DNA of 64,000 bases from Chromera velia. Its lineage: Eukaryota > Sar > Chromeraceae. The notes below the pieces were generated by a model. The model worked only from the letters and a program-made list of their open reading frames with translations. It did not search any database and was not told where the DNA came from. Each line of letters begins with the position of its first letter. The stretch's first letter is position 1. Where the stretch lies: positions 28,281-92,280 of the forward strand of contig JAHBMJ010004927.1 in the NCBI GenBank assembly GCA_018398765.1, in the 5' to 3' direction. Shown piece after piece: positions 63,415 through 64,000 of the stretch. The position numbers were made by a program, and so were the translations under genes.

Positions 63415-64000
63415 GCTTTCCTGACTGGCAGGAAGGAAGGAACGAAACTGGAGTTGTGCTCCTTGGCAGTATTACAGAGAGAAAAAAGGGAAGAGAATTT
63501 TTGCGTTGCAAGACCAAAGCGGAGTGACGAACATTCTCTTTTGCCCTTCTAAAACCGTTCTTCGTGGTGCTTTGCTTTGTTTGCTTCGGCCAGTCGCAGG
63601 TGGCTTGGATTTTTTTTTCTCTTCGGAATCCCTCCTTCTTCCGTCCTTTTCCTCCTTTCTTAGTCTAACTATATATGTATCCATAAGTGAGTGTACATTC
63701 TATTCTGTCAGTTCCCTGTTTTCTTCAACAAGTTACTTAGAAACACATTTGGGTATAGCCCAGAAAGTTTCGTCTGCCTGCTTCCTCGGCTCTCAATGAG
63801 GCACTCCCCTATCCCTATTCCGGCAGTACTCTATGTAGGTCTCAGTTAATCAGAGCTAGGTCACCATATCATTTTCGTATCTGTTCTTTTTGGGCTCCCT
63901 ATCATTATCTACGGCAGTCTTACTCACCGTGACCTTCAGCTTTCATTTTTGAATTCATAAGTATAGATTAGATTTCTGTAGATTTGATGCATCTCAAATT
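63415..64000. other. No gene recognised
   Basis: Begins with a CTGACTGGCAG acceptor-like sequence and a short frame, which could be a further exon of the plus-strand LRR gene. Nothing in it resembles the LRR relatives. The remainder is pyrimidine-rich. Confidence 0.35.

Overview
The window is nuclear DNA of an intron-rich protist. The best fit is an alveolate alga of the chromerid type (for example Chromera), which I infer from overall style, not from a marker gene. Genes have many short exons with strongly preferred TGCAG acceptors. Gene islands of balanced base composition alternate with AT-rich stretches, and mobile elements and simple-sequence arrays are abundant. One ambiguous base (29341) shows that this is draft assembly.

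Layout. 1-2404 (-): N-terminal part of an acidic, disordered, probably nuclear protein that runs off the left edge. 3209-6090 (+): an intronless, broken leucine-rich-repeat (LRR) gene. 6.1-16.7 kb: mostly non-genic, with a MITE-like element, an unrecognised two-exon gene end (9438-11780, -), decayed coding remnants, a retroelement fragment and a foldback element built of GTTGGGC repeats. 18816-22062 (-): a complete six-exon secreted phospholipase C X-domain gene. It is divergent from 22737-28352 (+), a roughly 13-exon MYST-family histone acetyltransferase. 29-41.5 kb: a repeat graveyard holding a foldback element full of microsatellites, a truncated gag-protease element, a two-copy 434-bp tandem repeat and the 3' end of a LINE. 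41565-45617 (-): a complete seven-exon LRR gene, divergent from 46360-47745 (+), an intronless multi-pass membrane protein. 48365-54864 (-): an LTR retrotransposon of Ty3/gypsy type with two 354-bp LTRs and a 5-bp target duplication, but broken reading frames. 57615-59190 (-): unrecognised coiled-coil gene. 59791-61095 (+): a third, broken LRR gene, followed by almost 2 kb of TCAG satellite.

Most informative points. Three relatives of one LRR family lie in 64 kb. Two share intron positions, while the third (3209-6090) lacks all of them and carries a frameshift and a stop, so it looks like a processed copy. The phospholipase and acetyltransferase models close in frame across every junction and keep their catalytic residues. 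No operon-like or clustered pathway is visible, and I found no clear sign of a previously undescribed system. The most unusual structures are the double-hairpin GTTGGGC foldback element, the duplicated splice acceptor in the acetyltransferase gene and the acidic insertion inside the phospholipase domain.

All exon coordinates come from reading splice signals and phase by eye; no alignment or transcript support was available.
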